64,000 nucleotides of DNA from Asaia bogorensis (GTDB taxonomy: Bacteria; Pseudomonadota; Alphaproteobacteria; Acetobacterales; Acetobacteraceae): positions 1 to 64,000 of the forward strand of contig CALQTN020000002.1 of assembly GCA_943333505.2 (NCBI GenBank), read 5' to 3'. The position numbers and the translations under genes are program-made. Below the pieces are notes generated by a model. It searched no databases. It was not told where the DNA came from and was given only the letters and a program-made list of their open reading frames with translations. Within the stretch, counting starts at the first letter, position 1. Each line of letters begins with the position of its first letter. Below, piece after piece: positions 35,156 to 44,228 of this stretch.

Positions 35156-38100
35156 ATCTGCGGGTTTGGCTTGCGGGCCTTCCCTGGCAAGGATGTCCAG
35201 GCATAAAGCGCTGGCAGAAATACCAGGGTCAGCGCAGTCGCCACGGCCAGGCCGCCGATCATCGCGATTGCCATCGGCCCCCAGAATACGTTGAGCGAGA
35301 GTGGCACGAAGGCGAAGGCGGCGGCCAGGGCAGTGAGCACGACCGGGCGGGCGCGGCGGACGGTGCTGCCGATGATGGCGTCCTCGCCGCTTAACCCGGT
35401 GCGCAAATCCTGGGCGATCTGATCGACCAGGATGATGGTGTTACGCATGATCATCCCGGCAAGCGCGATCACCCCAAGCAGGGCAACGAAGCCGAATGCC
35501 GCGTCGGTCAGCAGCAGGCCGGCAACGGCGCCGATGATGCCCAGGGGGGCGGTGGCCAGCACCATCAGGGTTTGGCCCAGGCTATGCAGTTGGATCATCA
35601 TGATCAGCAGCATGGTGCCGATCATCAGAGGGAACACCGCCGCCAACGCGCCATTGGCTTTGGCGGCTTCTTCGGCTGCACCTCCCGTATCGACCCGGAC
35701 GCCGGCCGGCAATGCCAAGGCCTTGATGCGTGGCTCGGCGAGGCCGGTGATGTCGGGCGCCTGCATCCCATCCTGGATGTCGGCGGCAACGGTCAGGAAT
35801 GGCTCGCGGTCTCGGCGCCACAAGATCGGCTCCTCGGTTTGGGCGACGAGCTGGCCGATCTGGCCGACGGCGATCCAGCCGGCCGAGGTTGGCAGCACCA
35901 GATCGGCGAGGCGGTCGAGATCGAGCCGTTCGGTGCCGGCGGCACGCAGCACGACGTCAATCTGTTTGGTGCCAACACGCAATTGGGTGGCGCTACTGCC
36001 CGCCAGCAAGGTTTGCAATCCTTGGGCGATATCGATGGGCGACAAGCCAAGGGCACGCACCCGCGCCTGATCGAGCACCAGCCGCACCGATGGCGCGCGT
36101 TCGCCCGAGGTCAGTTGCGCATTGCGGACGCCGGGCGTGTCGCGCAGCGTCGCGAGCACCTGATCGGCGGCCAGTCGGACGGCGGCGATATCCTGGCCAA
36201 CGACACGAAACGATACCGGAAAGCCAACCGGTGGGCCGAGTTCCAGCCGCGAAACATGCAGACGGGCTTCAGGCACGACATCGACTGCGGCCATCGCGAG
36301 CAGCCTGGTCCGCACCCTCTCGCGGGCTTCAAGGTCGGTCGTGGTCAGCACCATGGTCGCCAGCGCGTCATTGGGCAGTGCCGGATTGAAAGCGAGGAAG
36401 AAGCGCGGTGCGCCGCCGCCGAGATAGGCGGTGGACCAGGCGATATCGCGCTTCAGGTCAGGATCGGCGGCGATCGCTGCTTCAAGTTGGCGTATTGCGG
36501 CTTCGGTTGCGGTATGGCTGCCGCCCTGGCGCAGGCTGAGGTCGATGATGATTTCGTGGCGGTTGGAGTTGGGGAAGAATTGCTGGCGCACTTGCGACAT
36601 CGCGCCGATGGAGCCCATGAACAACAGCGCGGTGCCGATGGTTACCAGCCGCCGATAGCGGACCGACCAGGCAACCACCCGGCGCAAGCTGCGGTAGATC
36701 GGGCTGTCATACGGGTCGTGATGGGCCGCACCGGGCTTGGGGTCGGGGAGCAGCCACATGCCCAGCAAAGGGGTGAAGACAACCGCGACGATCCAGCTTG
36801 CCAGCAACGCGATGCCGACAACCCAATAGATCCCGCCAGCGTATTCGCCGGTGGTTGAGGCCGCCAGACCCACTGGCATGAACCCCGCGGCAGTTACCAG
36901 CGTGCCAGTGAGCATGGGAAACGCGGTGGAATTCCAGGCATGGGCGGCCGCCACTTCCCGGCTCACGCCTTGTTCGAGCTTCACCATCATACTTTCAATG
37001 GCGATGATCGCGTCATCGACCAGCAGGCCCAGCGACAGGATCAGCGCGCCCAGGGAAATCCGCTGCAGATCAATGCCAGCGATGAGCATAACGCTGAAAA
37101 CCATCGCCAAGGTCAGCGGCACCGCAAGTGCCACGACCATTCCGGCGCGCCAGCCCAGCGACACGAACGAAACCACCAGCACGACCGCAAGCGCGACGGC
37201 GAATTTCAGGACGAACTCGCCGACCGATTCGCCGACGATTTCCGCCTGATTGGCAATCTGCTGCATCGTAAGCCCCACGGGCAGGTCGGCGTGGATCTTG
37301 GCGATTTCGGTCCGCAGCGCGTCGCCGAAACTCAACGTGTTCACGCCTTTGCGGGTTGAGACGGCAACGACTACGGCGGGCGCGCCATTATGCCGGATCG
37401 AATAGGATGGCGGCTCGGCATAGCCTTCGGTGATGGTGGCGACATCGCCAAGCCGGAGGCTGCGTCCGCCGCTGGTCACTGGAACTTCGGCAAGGGCTGC
37501 GGCACCGGTGAGCGCGCCATCGAAACGGATTGGCACCCGCGTGGTCGATGTTTCGACCAAGCCCGAGGGGGCAATGGCGTTCTGTCGGGCCAGGGACGCC
37601 GAAATATCGGCGACGGTTACGCCCATGCTGCCAAGCCGGGCATGGTCGAATTCGACGAACACGGAGCGCGGGATTTCACCGAGCACGTTGACCTTTTCGG
37701 CCCCTGGCAGCTTGCGCAGGCGGTCGCGGATGCGCTCGGCTTGCCGAACCAGTTCGGCGTTGCCGACCTCGTCTCCGGTGATGGCGAAGATGGCGCCATA
37801 AACGTCGGTATATTCATCGTTGACGAACGGGCCCTGGGCGCCTTGGGGCAGGCTGGGGCGAAGATCGTCGAGCTTCTTGCGCACCTGGTAGAACAAGGCA
37901 GGAACCTGCGCAGGCGGGGTATCATCGCGCAGGATCACCAGCAGGGCCGCCGCACCGGGGCGGCTGAACGTATCGATATGGTCGAGATACGGCATGTCCT
38001 GCAGCTTGCGTTCGATCGGGTCGGCGAGCTGTGCCTGGGTTTCGGCGGCGCTGGCGCCTGGCCATGCCGCGCTGACCACCATCAGTTTGACCGTGAATGT

Positions 38101-38223
38101 CGGGTCTTCACCGCGGCCAAGCCGTGTGTAGGACAGGGCCCCAGTGGCAAAAATCAACGCAATCAGGAAGCCGACAAGGGCGCGATGACCGACGGCCCAG
38201 GCAGACAGATTGAAACTTGGCAT
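35113..38223 (-). CDS. RND-family efflux pump, inner-membrane transporter (AcrB/HAE1 type)
   Basis: This 1036-residue protein has twelve membrane segments and two large periplasmic loops. The proton-relay aspartates are in TM4 (SLGLLVDDAIIAIES). The porter domain shows AWPGASAAETQAQLADPIE near the N-terminus. It would drive export of drugs or lipophilic compounds together with the adaptor encoded just upstream; no outer-membrane TolC gene is nearby. The start MPSFNLSAWAV was chosen; it lies 5 bp after the adaptor stop. The last 43 bp overlap the BTAD gene tail to tail. Confidence 0.92.
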   Translation of the reverse strand: MPSFNLSAWAVGHRALVGFLIALIFATGALSYTRLGRGEDPTFTVKLMVVSAAWPGASAAETQAQLADPIERKLQDMPYLDHIDTFSRPGAAALLVILRDDTPPAQVPALFYQVRKKLDDLRPSLPQGAQGPFVNDEYTDVYGAIFAITGDEVGNAELVRQAERIRDRLRKLPGAEKVNVLGEIPRSVFVEFDHARLGSMGVTVADISASLARQNAIAPSGLVETSTTRVPIRFDGALTGAAALAEVPVTSGGRSLRLGDVATITEGYAEPPSYSIRHNGAPAVVVAVSTRKGVNTLSFGDALRTEIAKIHADLPVGLTMQQIANQAEIVGESVGEFVLKFAVALAVVLVVSFVSLGWRAGMVVALAVPLTLAMVFSVMLIAGIDLQRISLGALILSLGLLVDDAIIAIESMMVKLEQGVSREVAAAHAWNSTAFPMLTGTLVTAAGFMPVGLAASTTGEYAGGIYWVVGIALLASWIVAVVFTPLLGMWLLPDPKPGAAHHDPYDSPIYRSLRRVVAWSVRYRRLVTIGTALLFMGSIGAMSQVRQQFFPNSNRHEIIIDLSLRQGGSHTATEAAIRQLEAAIAADPDLKRDIAWSTAYLGGGAPRFFLAFNPALPNDALATMVLTTTDLEARERVRTRLLAMAAVDVVPEARLHVSRLELGPPVGFPVSFRVVGQDIAAVRLAADQVLATLRDTPGVRNAQLTSGERAPSVRLVLDQARVRALGLSPIDIAQGLQTLLAGSSATQLRVGTKQIDVVLRAAGTERLDLDRLADLVLPTSAGWIAVGQIGQLVAQTEEPILWRRDREPFLTVAADIQDGMQAPDITGLAEPRIKALALPAGVRVDTGGAAEEAAKANGALAAVFPLMIGTMLLIMMIQLHSLGQTLMVLATAPLGIIGAVAGLLLTDAAFGFVALLGVIALAGMIMRNTIILVDQIAQDLRTGLSGEDAIIGSTVRRARPVVLTALAAAFAFVPLSLNVFWGPMAIAMIGGLAVATALTLVFLPALYAWTSLPGKARKPNPQIYPAGTPASSSPSA

Positions 38224-38227
38224 GGCG

Positions 38228-39304
38228 CTATTCCGCCAACGGGCGAATATCGGCGATCCGCACTTTTGTAGCGGGATCAAGCTTCTGCACCCCCATGCCC
38301 ACCACCAGTTCGCCGGCCTTGAGGCCGGACACTAATGCGCGATCCTGGCGCAGACTGGCGACTTTGACCGACCGGGCTTCGAGTTTGCCGGCGTCATCGA
38401 CAACCCAGACCATTGCGCCCTGGCCACGATCGGTTATCGCGCCGCGCGGCAGCAATGCGAGGCTGGCGGCATCGGCGCGGGTGAGCCGCAAGGTCGCGGT
38501 CATTCCCAGCGCGAGCCAGGCCGGGCGGTCGATTAAGGTGAAGCGGGCGGTGTAGCTGCGCAGTTTCGGATCGGCGGCCGCGGAAACTTCCCGTAATTTT
38601 GCGCCAATTCTTGTGTCGCTGCGGGCCCAGAAGCTTCCCTCAGCCTGATCGCGGTCGAGTGCGGCGAGTGCGGTTTCGGGCAGTTGCACCTCAATTTCAA
38701 TCGCATCGAGGCTGGCGATCCGTAAAACCGGGGCGCCGGGCGCCATCATGGTGCCGGGATCGGCGGTGATTGCTGTGACCACACCGGCTTCCGGCGCCCG
38801 CAACACCGTATCTTCGACGCGATTGCGGGCGAGGGCCAACGCCGCGCGGGCGGTTTCAACGCGTTGGGTCGTGGAGCGGGCATTGGCCTGCTTCACGTCA
38901 TCGACGGCGGCGGATTGCCAACCTTGGCTGGCGAGGGTTTTACTGCGTGCGGCATCGGCCACAGCCTGGGTGGCCACGGCCTCAGCGCCGGCGAGATCTG
39001 CTTCGGCGCTGCGCAGGCTGAGCGCCAGATCGGCCGGATCGAGGCGGGCGAGCACCGTTCCCGCTTGGACCATGGCGCCGCTGTCGACCAGCCGTTCGAT
39101 GAGCCGGCCGCCCACCTTGAACCCGATATCGGCTTCGCGGCGTGGGCGAACCACGCCGGCATAGGCACGGGTTTCGCTGCCCGGAGCCAGGGTGACGCGC
39201 ACGACCTGGACCGGCTTGATCGGGTTTTCGACGGATGCCACCGGTCGTTCGAAGCAACCACCGAGCAAGACCGGCAGTGCGAGCAGGATGGAACGACGCA
39301 GCAT
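38228..39304 (-). CDS. RND efflux periplasmic adaptor lipoprotein
   Basis: This 358-residue membrane-fusion protein has a lipoprotein signal (LLALPVLLGGC; lipidated Cys near residue 17), a biotinyl-lipoyl-like half motif VGGRLIERLVDSGAMVQAG, a helical hairpin (residues 90-160) and the second half RAPEAGVVTAI. It links the RND transporter to an outer-membrane channel. The Met at 39304 is used because longer frames run through the operator palindrome at 39347 and would spoil the lipobox position. It is the first gene of the pump operon. Confidence 0.9.
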   Translation of the reverse strand: MLRRSILLALPVLLGGCFERPVASVENPIKPVQVVRVTLAPGSETRAYAGVVRPRREADIGFKVGGRLIERLVDSGAMVQAGTVLARLDPADLALSLRSAEADLAGAEAVATQAVADAARSKTLASQGWQSAAVDDVKQANARSTTQRVETARAALALARNRVEDTVLRAPEAGVVTAITADPGTMMAPGAPVLRIASLDAIEIEVQLPETALAALDRDQAEGSFWARSDTRIGAKLREVSAAADPKLRSYTARFTLIDRPAWLALGMTATLRLTRADAASLALLPRGAITDRGQGAMVWVVDDAGKLEARSVKVASLRQDRALVSGLKAGELVVGMGVQKLDPATKVRIADIRPLAE

Positions 39305-39346
39305 GATAGCCCCCGGAACTGTCGATTGCCTGGAAAATAGCCAAAA

Positions 39347-39374
39347 ACTGACGAATGTCAAATTTCGTCAGTTA
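39347..39374. promoter_or_regulatory. Palindromic operator, probably for the TetR-type repressor
   Basis: Perfect 10-bp arms AACTGACGAA (39347-39356) and TTCGTCAGTT (39365-39374) are separated by 8 bp. The site lies 43 bp upstream of the adaptor start and 16 bp downstream of the TetR gene stop codon. Size and symmetry fit a TetR-family dimer or pair of dimers repressing the pump operon. It could alternatively be a hairpin ending the tetR transcript, but it has no T-run. Confidence 0.6.
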
Positions 39375-39389
39375 TCCGCTTTGGCCAGT

Positions 39390-39992
39390 TCAGACCCGGA
39401 GTGCCCGCAATACAAACTCGGCCATACCGGCGGCCAGCGTGGGTAAATCATCATCTATGCACTGCTCCACCACGGTCGGATGGGCGAAGCAGATCATGCA
39501 GGCATGGACCAGCCGCCCGGTTTGTGCGGCATCAAGCGAGGCGAAGACGCCTTCGCGCTGGCCATCGGTGATGATTTCGGCGATGGCTGCGTCAACCCGG
39601 TGGACGAAATCTTCAATCGACGGCCAGTTTTCTGCCATCGCAGCGCTGACCATGTCGTGCATGCGGCGATCATCGAAGCACAAAGCCTGCACGCGCTGCT
39701 GCATTCCGGCGAACAGGGCGCGCAGACGGTCTTCGGCGGGGGCTACCCGGCGAACCTCGGCCCAGGCCATGGCTTCAAGCTCGTCCACCACCCGCCCACA
39801 GATCACCTGGTTGATCGCGGCCTTGCTCGGGAAGAAACGATAGACATTGGCCGGCGACATGCGCAGTTCGCGGGCGATGTCGGCGACAGTGGTTTTCTGG
39901 TAGCCGAAACTGCGGAACAACCGTTCAGCGGTCGCGACAATTGCGGCCTTGGTGGCTTCGGCGCGGGCGGAAACGGGGGCAGGGACGCTCAT
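39390..39992 (-). CDS. TetR/AcrR-family transcriptional regulator
   Basis: This 200-residue protein has an N-terminal helix-turn-helix at about residues 25-60 (TTVADIARELRMSPANVYRFFPSK is the recognition region, residues 34-57) and a helical ligand-binding domain. It lies directly upstream of, and in line with, the adaptor-RND genes and probably represses them through the palindrome at 39347. The inducing ligand is unknown. Start MSVPAPVSARAEATKAAI is used as the first Met. Confidence 0.9.
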   Translation of the reverse strand: MSVPAPVSARAEATKAAIVATAERLFRSFGYQKTTVADIARELRMSPANVYRFFPSKAAINQVICGRVVDELEAMAWAEVRRVAPAEDRLRALFAGMQQRVQALCFDDRRMHDMVSAAMAENWPSIEDFVHRVDAAIAEIITDGQREGVFASLDAAQTGRLVHACMICFAHPTVVEQCIDDDLPTLAAGMAEFVLRALRV

Positions 39993-40030
39993 AGTCGCGC
40001 TGTACGACGAAACCCAGCGGTTTTACAAGA

Positions 40031-40369
40031 TTACCCGCAGGCCGGGTTGAGCGACTGGCACCGTGCGGCATAGCCTCCGGAGACGAAATCAGGCCGTTTG
40101 TAGAGCCCCTTCAGCCAGGCCGCGAGCATGCATAGCTCATCCAGCTTGATCACTTCGTCCAATGCGCCGGGCGGGAAGGTTACGGCGAAGCTGGTGCTGA
40201 TGACCCCCAGGACGGCTTCGACATCTTCAATCTGCAAGCCGCAATCGGCTTCGAGCACCGCGCTGCGCACCAGTTGTGCTTCATCGACGCCATGTTCATC
40301 GCGGATCAGTTTCACGATCCAGCGGAACATATGCATCCAGTTAGTGATACCTTCGGTCGGCGGAACCAT
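40031..40369 (-). CDS. Small acyl-carrier-protein-like protein lacking the attachment serine
   Basis: This 112-residue protein shows the helical pattern and acidic character of a carrier-protein fold in its centre: LVRSAVLEADCGLQIEDVEAVL, then VISTSFAVTFPPGALDEVIKLDEL, then AWLKGLYKRP (three stretches). Where carrier proteins have the phosphopantetheine DSL motif, this one has DCG, so the prosthetic-group serine is missing. DUF1493-like proteins are one possible relative. It ends 38 bp before the TetR gene start on the same strand. No function is assigned; the fold match is by eye. Confidence 0.55.
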   Translation of the reverse strand: MVPPTEGITNWMHMFRWIVKLIRDEHGVDEAQLVRSAVLEADCGLQIEDVEAVLGVISTSFAVTFPPGALDEVIKLDELCMLAAWLKGLYKRPDFVSGGYAARCQSLNPACG

Positions 40370-40434
40370 GGCGCCCTTAATCCACGTTTCACTGCATTAC
40401 GGCAGAAAAACATGAATTAAGGGTAAACGCGAGC

Positions 40435-41571
40435 TTAGTGGACCTGATCGGCCAGTTTGTTCAAGTAATACGCGGTATCGCCGAAGCTATGCTCGAACAT
40501 CATCACCCGGCGGAAATAATGCCCGATCAGGTATTCTTCCGTCATGCCGATGCCGCCATGCAACTGCACCGCGTTTTGGCTGACAAAGCGCCCGGCCTGA
40601 CCGACGCCAACTTTGGCGAGGGCAAAGTTGCGCACGCGTTCAGCGTCGTCAGGTTCATCCACCATCATTGCCGCCAGCATCGACATGCTGCGGCCTTGTT
40701 CGGTGGACATCAGCATGTCGGCGGCCTTGTGCTGCAGCACCTGGTTTTCGCCGATCGCCTTGCCGAATTGCTGCCTGGTACGAAGGTATTCGAGCGTGAC
40801 GTCGAGCATCTTGTCCATGCTGCCAACCACCTCGGCCGACATCGCCGAAATTCCGGCTTCAACGACGCGGCCGATCACCGGAAAACCGGTGCCGAGCGGG
40901 CCAAGCAACCCGTCATCGCCAATTTCAACCGACGCGAATGAAATCTCTGCTGCCCGCGTGCCGTCGCGCAACTGGTAGCCACGCCGTGTTACGCCCTTGG
41001 CGTCGCCATCAACCAGGAACAAGGTGATCCCGGCTTCGTCGTTGCGTTCGCCCGAGGTTCGCGCGCTGACCACGAGCTTATCGGCGCAATCGCCATGCAG
41101 CACGACCGATTTGGCACCGTCGATCACCCAACCGCCGGAAACTTTGCGTGCTGATGTCGTCACGTCGCTAAGGTCGTACCGTGCGCCCTGCTCGCCATGG
41201 GCGAAGGCGAGCTTCATCGCACCGCCAATGATTTCCGGCAGGATGGCGGATTTTTGCGCCTCGGACCCGGCAATCCGCAGCGCAGTGCCGGCCAGCACCA
41301 CGGTCGCGAGATAGGGTTCGAGGACCAGGGCTTTGCCGAACTGTTCCATCACCAGCATGATGTCCACAGCCCCGCCGCCGAAGCCGCCATAGGCTTCATC
41401 GAACGGCAGGCCAAGCAGGCCCATTTCAGCGAACTGGCCCCACATATCGGCGCTCCAGCCGGCGTCCTGCTTCTGGAAACCTTTGCGTGCTTCGAACGTG
41501 TAGCGATCGCCAAGTAAACGCGCGACGCTGTCGGTCAGGAGTTTTTGGTCGTCGGTGAGATCAAAATCCAT
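40435..41571 (-). CDS. Acyl-CoA dehydrogenase, small-subunit type (PimD-like)
   Basis: This 378-residue flavoprotein has the acyl-CoA dehydrogenase three-domain layout: N-terminal helices with EMGLLGLPFDEAYGGFGGG, a beta domain with GEQGARYDLSDV and GWVIDGAKSVVLHGD, and C-terminal helices including RTRQQFGKAIGENQVLQHK and AVQLHGGIGMTEEYL. Paired dehydrogenases of this kind act on dicarboxylic (pimeloyl) or branched/aromatic acyl-CoAs. The ATG shares one base with the stop of the large-subunit gene. Exact substrate is unknown. Confidence 0.88.
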   Translation of the reverse strand: MDFDLTDDQKLLTDSVARLLGDRYTFEARKGFQKQDAGWSADMWGQFAEMGLLGLPFDEAYGGFGGGAVDIMLVMEQFGKALVLEPYLATVVLAGTALRIAGSEAQKSAILPEIIGGAMKLAFAHGEQGARYDLSDVTTSARKVSGGWVIDGAKSVVLHGDCADKLVVSARTSGERNDEAGITLFLVDGDAKGVTRRGYQLRDGTRAAEISFASVEIGDDGLLGPLGTGFPVIGRVVEAGISAMSAEVVGSMDKMLDVTLEYLRTRQQFGKAIGENQVLQHKAADMLMSTEQGRSMSMLAAMMVDEPDDAERVRNFALAKVGVGQAGRFVSQNAVQLHGGIGMTEEYLIGHYFRRVMMFEHSFGDTAYYLNKLADQVH

Positions 41572-42773
41572 TACAGCCTCAACACAGCTTTGTTCAGAAT
41601 ATTACGCTGGATTTCATTGGTGCCGCCGTAGATCGAGGCAGCCCGCAGCATCAGATAGGGGGCGGCCATGTAGCCTGCCCATTCCGGTGCGATCGGTTCG
41701 TTGCCCAACGCGTGCAGCTCCGATGCCCAGATCGGCATCGCCATCGGCCCGCCAGTATCCATGATCAACTCGCTGGTCGCCTGCAGCAACTCGGTGCCTT
41801 TGATCTTGAGCAGCGACGAAAATGGATCGGGCTTGCCGTCCGATTTCTTGCTGGCCGCCGCGATCACCCGCATCTGGGTGAGTTCGAGCGCCTTGATATC
41901 GACCTCGATCTGCGCGATGCGCTGGCGGAAACCACGATCATCGATCAAGGGTGCCCCGCCTGACCGAACCTGGCGGGCGGTATCGACGGCGAATTCCAGA
42001 TTGGCGCGCGATTTGCCGAGGCGGGCGATGCCTGAGCGTTCATTGCCAAGCAGATATTTCGCGACGTCCCAGCCGCGGTTTTCTTCGTAAACCCGCTGAT
42101 GCACCGGCACCTTCACGTCATCGAAAAACACTTCGTTGAGGTGATGGCTACCGTCGATCGAGATGATCGGCCGCACCGTGATGCCGGGGGTTTTCATGTC
42201 GATCAGCAGGAAGGAAATGCCCTCCTGCTTTTTGCGCGCATTGGGATCGGTGCGCACCAGCGCGAAAACCCAATCGGCCATATGCGCGGTCGAGGTCCAG
42301 ATTTTCTGGCCATTGACGATGTAAAAATCGCCCTCGCGCTTGGCTGCGGTTTTCAAGGACGCAAGGTCAGATCCGGCACCGGGTTCCGAAAACCCCTGGC
42401 ACCACCAATCATCGAGGTTGGCGGCACGCGGCAGAAAATAGGCTTTCTGTTCCGGGGTGCCGAAATGGGCCAGCACCGGCCCGAGCATGGTGATGTTGAA
42501 GCCCTGGAGGTCGGGCGCCGGGGCGGACTGGATTGCTTCGTTGAAGATCAGCCGCTGCACTGGCGTCCAGGCCGCACCGCCCCATTCTTCCGGCCAGCCG
42601 GGGCAGGCCCAGCCTTTCTTGTTGAGTTTCCTCTGCCAGTCGATGGTTTCCTGCTTGGTCGGGCTGAAGCCAACCCGCATGCGTTCGCGCAAGGCGGGAT
42701 CGAGTTCGGCATCGATGAAGGCCCGAACCTCGTCGCGCCAGGCGATTTCTTCAGCTGTGAAGCGCAGATCCAT
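41571..42773 (-). CDS. Acyl-CoA dehydrogenase, large-subunit type (PimC-like)
   Basis: This 400-residue acyl-CoA dehydrogenase begins MDLRFTAEEIAWRDEVRAFI. It contains KKGWACPGWPEEWGG, the FAD-region CQGFSEPGAGSDLASL, VNGQKIWTSTAHMADW, and the C-terminal SIYGGTNEIQRNI. It forms a presumed heteromer with the following gene, and the two overlap by one base. Start at MDLRF was preferred over an upstream in-frame Met because it matches the family opening. No ligase, hydratase or thiolase gene follows, so the pathway is completed elsewhere. Confidence 0.9.
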   Translation of the reverse strand: MDLRFTAEEIAWRDEVRAFIDAELDPALRERMRVGFSPTKQETIDWQRKLNKKGWACPGWPEEWGGAAWTPVQRLIFNEAIQSAPAPDLQGFNITMLGPVLAHFGTPEQKAYFLPRAANLDDWWCQGFSEPGAGSDLASLKTAAKREGDFYIVNGQKIWTSTAHMADWVFALVRTDPNARKKQEGISFLLIDMKTPGITVRPIISIDGSHHLNEVFFDDVKVPVHQRVYEENRGWDVAKYLLGNERSGIARLGKSRANLEFAVDTARQVRSGGAPLIDDRGFRQRIAQIEVDIKALELTQMRVIAAASKKSDGKPDPFSSLLKIKGTELLQATSELIMDTGGPMAMPIWASELHALGNEPIAPEWAGYMAAPYLMLRAASIYGGTNEIQRNILNKAVLRL

Positions 42774-42931
42774 TGGTGTTTCCTCCGTTGCGGCCCGCTT
42801 CGCGGGGGCATCTGGGGGAAGTATGTTGCCAGCCGCGGCGGCAGGCAAGACCGGATATGCGGATCAGTCAGGCAAACGGGAACGGGCCGGCAAAGCTGTC
42901 GGTCGAAACATGGTGGGTGATCAGGATTGGC

Positions 42932-44113
42932 TCAGGCCGGCAGCAGCTTTATCTTCTTGCCATCCACCCCCAACGCAATCCGCCCGGCCTTCAGCGCCTG
43001 GGCATCGGCGCCGAACACCTCAAGCCGCCAGCCATGCATTGCGGGCACATCTGGCATATCTTCGGTGGCCAGCCGGTCAATATCATCGCTATTGGCCACG
43101 AGCTTGGCCGCGACATGATGCTGCTCGCACTTTGCTGCCAGCAGCACTTTCAGCAGCGCCACCAAGGCCGGAGACGCCTTGGGGGTGTCGCGATGGGATT
43201 GCGCCAGTGGCAAGTCGGCCTCGGGCACGGCTTTGGCTTCGGCAATCGCGTCGAGCAGTCCGGCACCCATGCGACCCTCGGCAAAACCGCGGGTGACGCC
43301 GCGGGCGCGCGACAGGGCCTCGATATCGGTTGGTGCGATGGCGGCAAGTTCGAGCAGCGCCTCGTCCTTCAGCATGCGTCCGCGCGGGATGTTGGATTTC
43401 TGTGCCTCGCGCTCCCGCCACGCCGCAATCGCGCGCAGCACACCGAGCATGCGGCGGTTATTGGTGCGCGGGCGCAGCCGTTCCCACATCAGCTCCGGAT
43501 CGGGGCGGTAAGTTGCGGGATCGGCGAGGGTGGCCATTTCCTGGCCAACCCAGTCATAGCGGCCGTCCTGCTCCAGCCGGGCGCGCAGTTTTTCATACAC
43601 GCGGCGCAAATGGGTGACGTCGGCCGCTGCGTATTCGATTTGGGCATTGGACAAGGGCCGCGCCGACCAGTCGCTGAAGCGATGTGCTTTGTCGATCTGC
43701 CCGCCAGTCAGCGATGCCACCAGGCTGTCATAGCCGACCTGGTCGCCAAAGCCTGCGACCATCGCGGCCACCTGGGTATCGAAAAGCGGTTTGGGCACGT
43801 CGCCGTAGCGCAGTACAAAGATTTCAATATCCTGGCGGCAGGCGTGGAACACCTTCACCACATTTTCATCGGCGAATAATTCGCCCATTGCCGCAAGGTC
43901 GATGCCAGGTGCCTGGGCATCGACGACCGCGACTTCGGTGTCGGATGCCAGCTGCACCACGCAAAGCTCTGGCCAGTATGTGCGTTCACGCATGAACTCG
44001 GTATCGACGGTGACGAAGGTCTCCGTTCGCAACCGGGCGCACAGCGCCACCAATGCGTCGGTTGTGGTAATGAAATCGGGGGCGGGGAATCCGGTGCGGG
44101 GCTTGGCTGGCAT
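42932..44113 (-). CDS. rnd: Ribonuclease D
   Basis: This 393-residue 3'-5' exoribonuclease trims tRNA precursors. The DEDDy catalytic set is visible: [15 protein letters not shown] (Asp), and YAAADVTHL (Tyr-x3-Asp). An HRDC helical domain follows from about residue 210 (LMWERLRPR onward). Upstream Met codons at 44155 and earlier are in frame, but the match to relatives starts near [13 protein letters not shown], so 44113 was taken. It is divergent from aspS. Confidence 0.9.
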   Translation of the reverse strand: MPAKPRTGFPAPDFITTTDALVALCARLRTETFVTVDTEFMRERTYWPELCVVQLASDTEVAVVDAQAPGIDLAAMGELFADENVVKVFHACRQDIEIFVLRYGDVPKPLFDTQVAAMVAGFGDQVGYDSLVASLTGGQIDKAHRFSDWSARPLSNAQIEYAAADVTHLRRVYEKLRARLEQDGRYDWVGQEMATLADPATYRPDPELMWERLRPRTNNRRMLGVLRAIAAWREREAQKSNIPRGRMLKDEALLELAAIAPTDIEALSRARGVTRGFAEGRMGAGLLDAIAEAKAVPEADLPLAQSHRDTPKASPALVALLKVLLAAKCEQHHVAAKLVANSDDIDRLATEDMPDVPAMHGWRLEVFGADAQALKAGRIALGVDGKKIKLLPA

Positions 44114-44228
44114 CATTGGGTCATACACATGCTGGGGCACGAACGAAAGCCGCATCCGTGCTAGAACCTTGACTTGCCGGGGTGCGGAGGCTTGTCTGCC
44201 GCGCCATTTCAAGCCCAGGACCCAAGAC

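Noticed and set aside
35572-36858. 428-codon plus frame inside the RND pump gene
   Set aside because: Antisense shadow of a full-length RND transporter; no recognisable protein features.
40374-40423. CCCTTAAT/ATTAAGGG inverted repeat near the acyl-CoA dehydrogenase genes
   Set aside because: 8-bp arms about 35 bp apart in AT-rich intergenic DNA with no T-run or known operator form; not strong enough to call.
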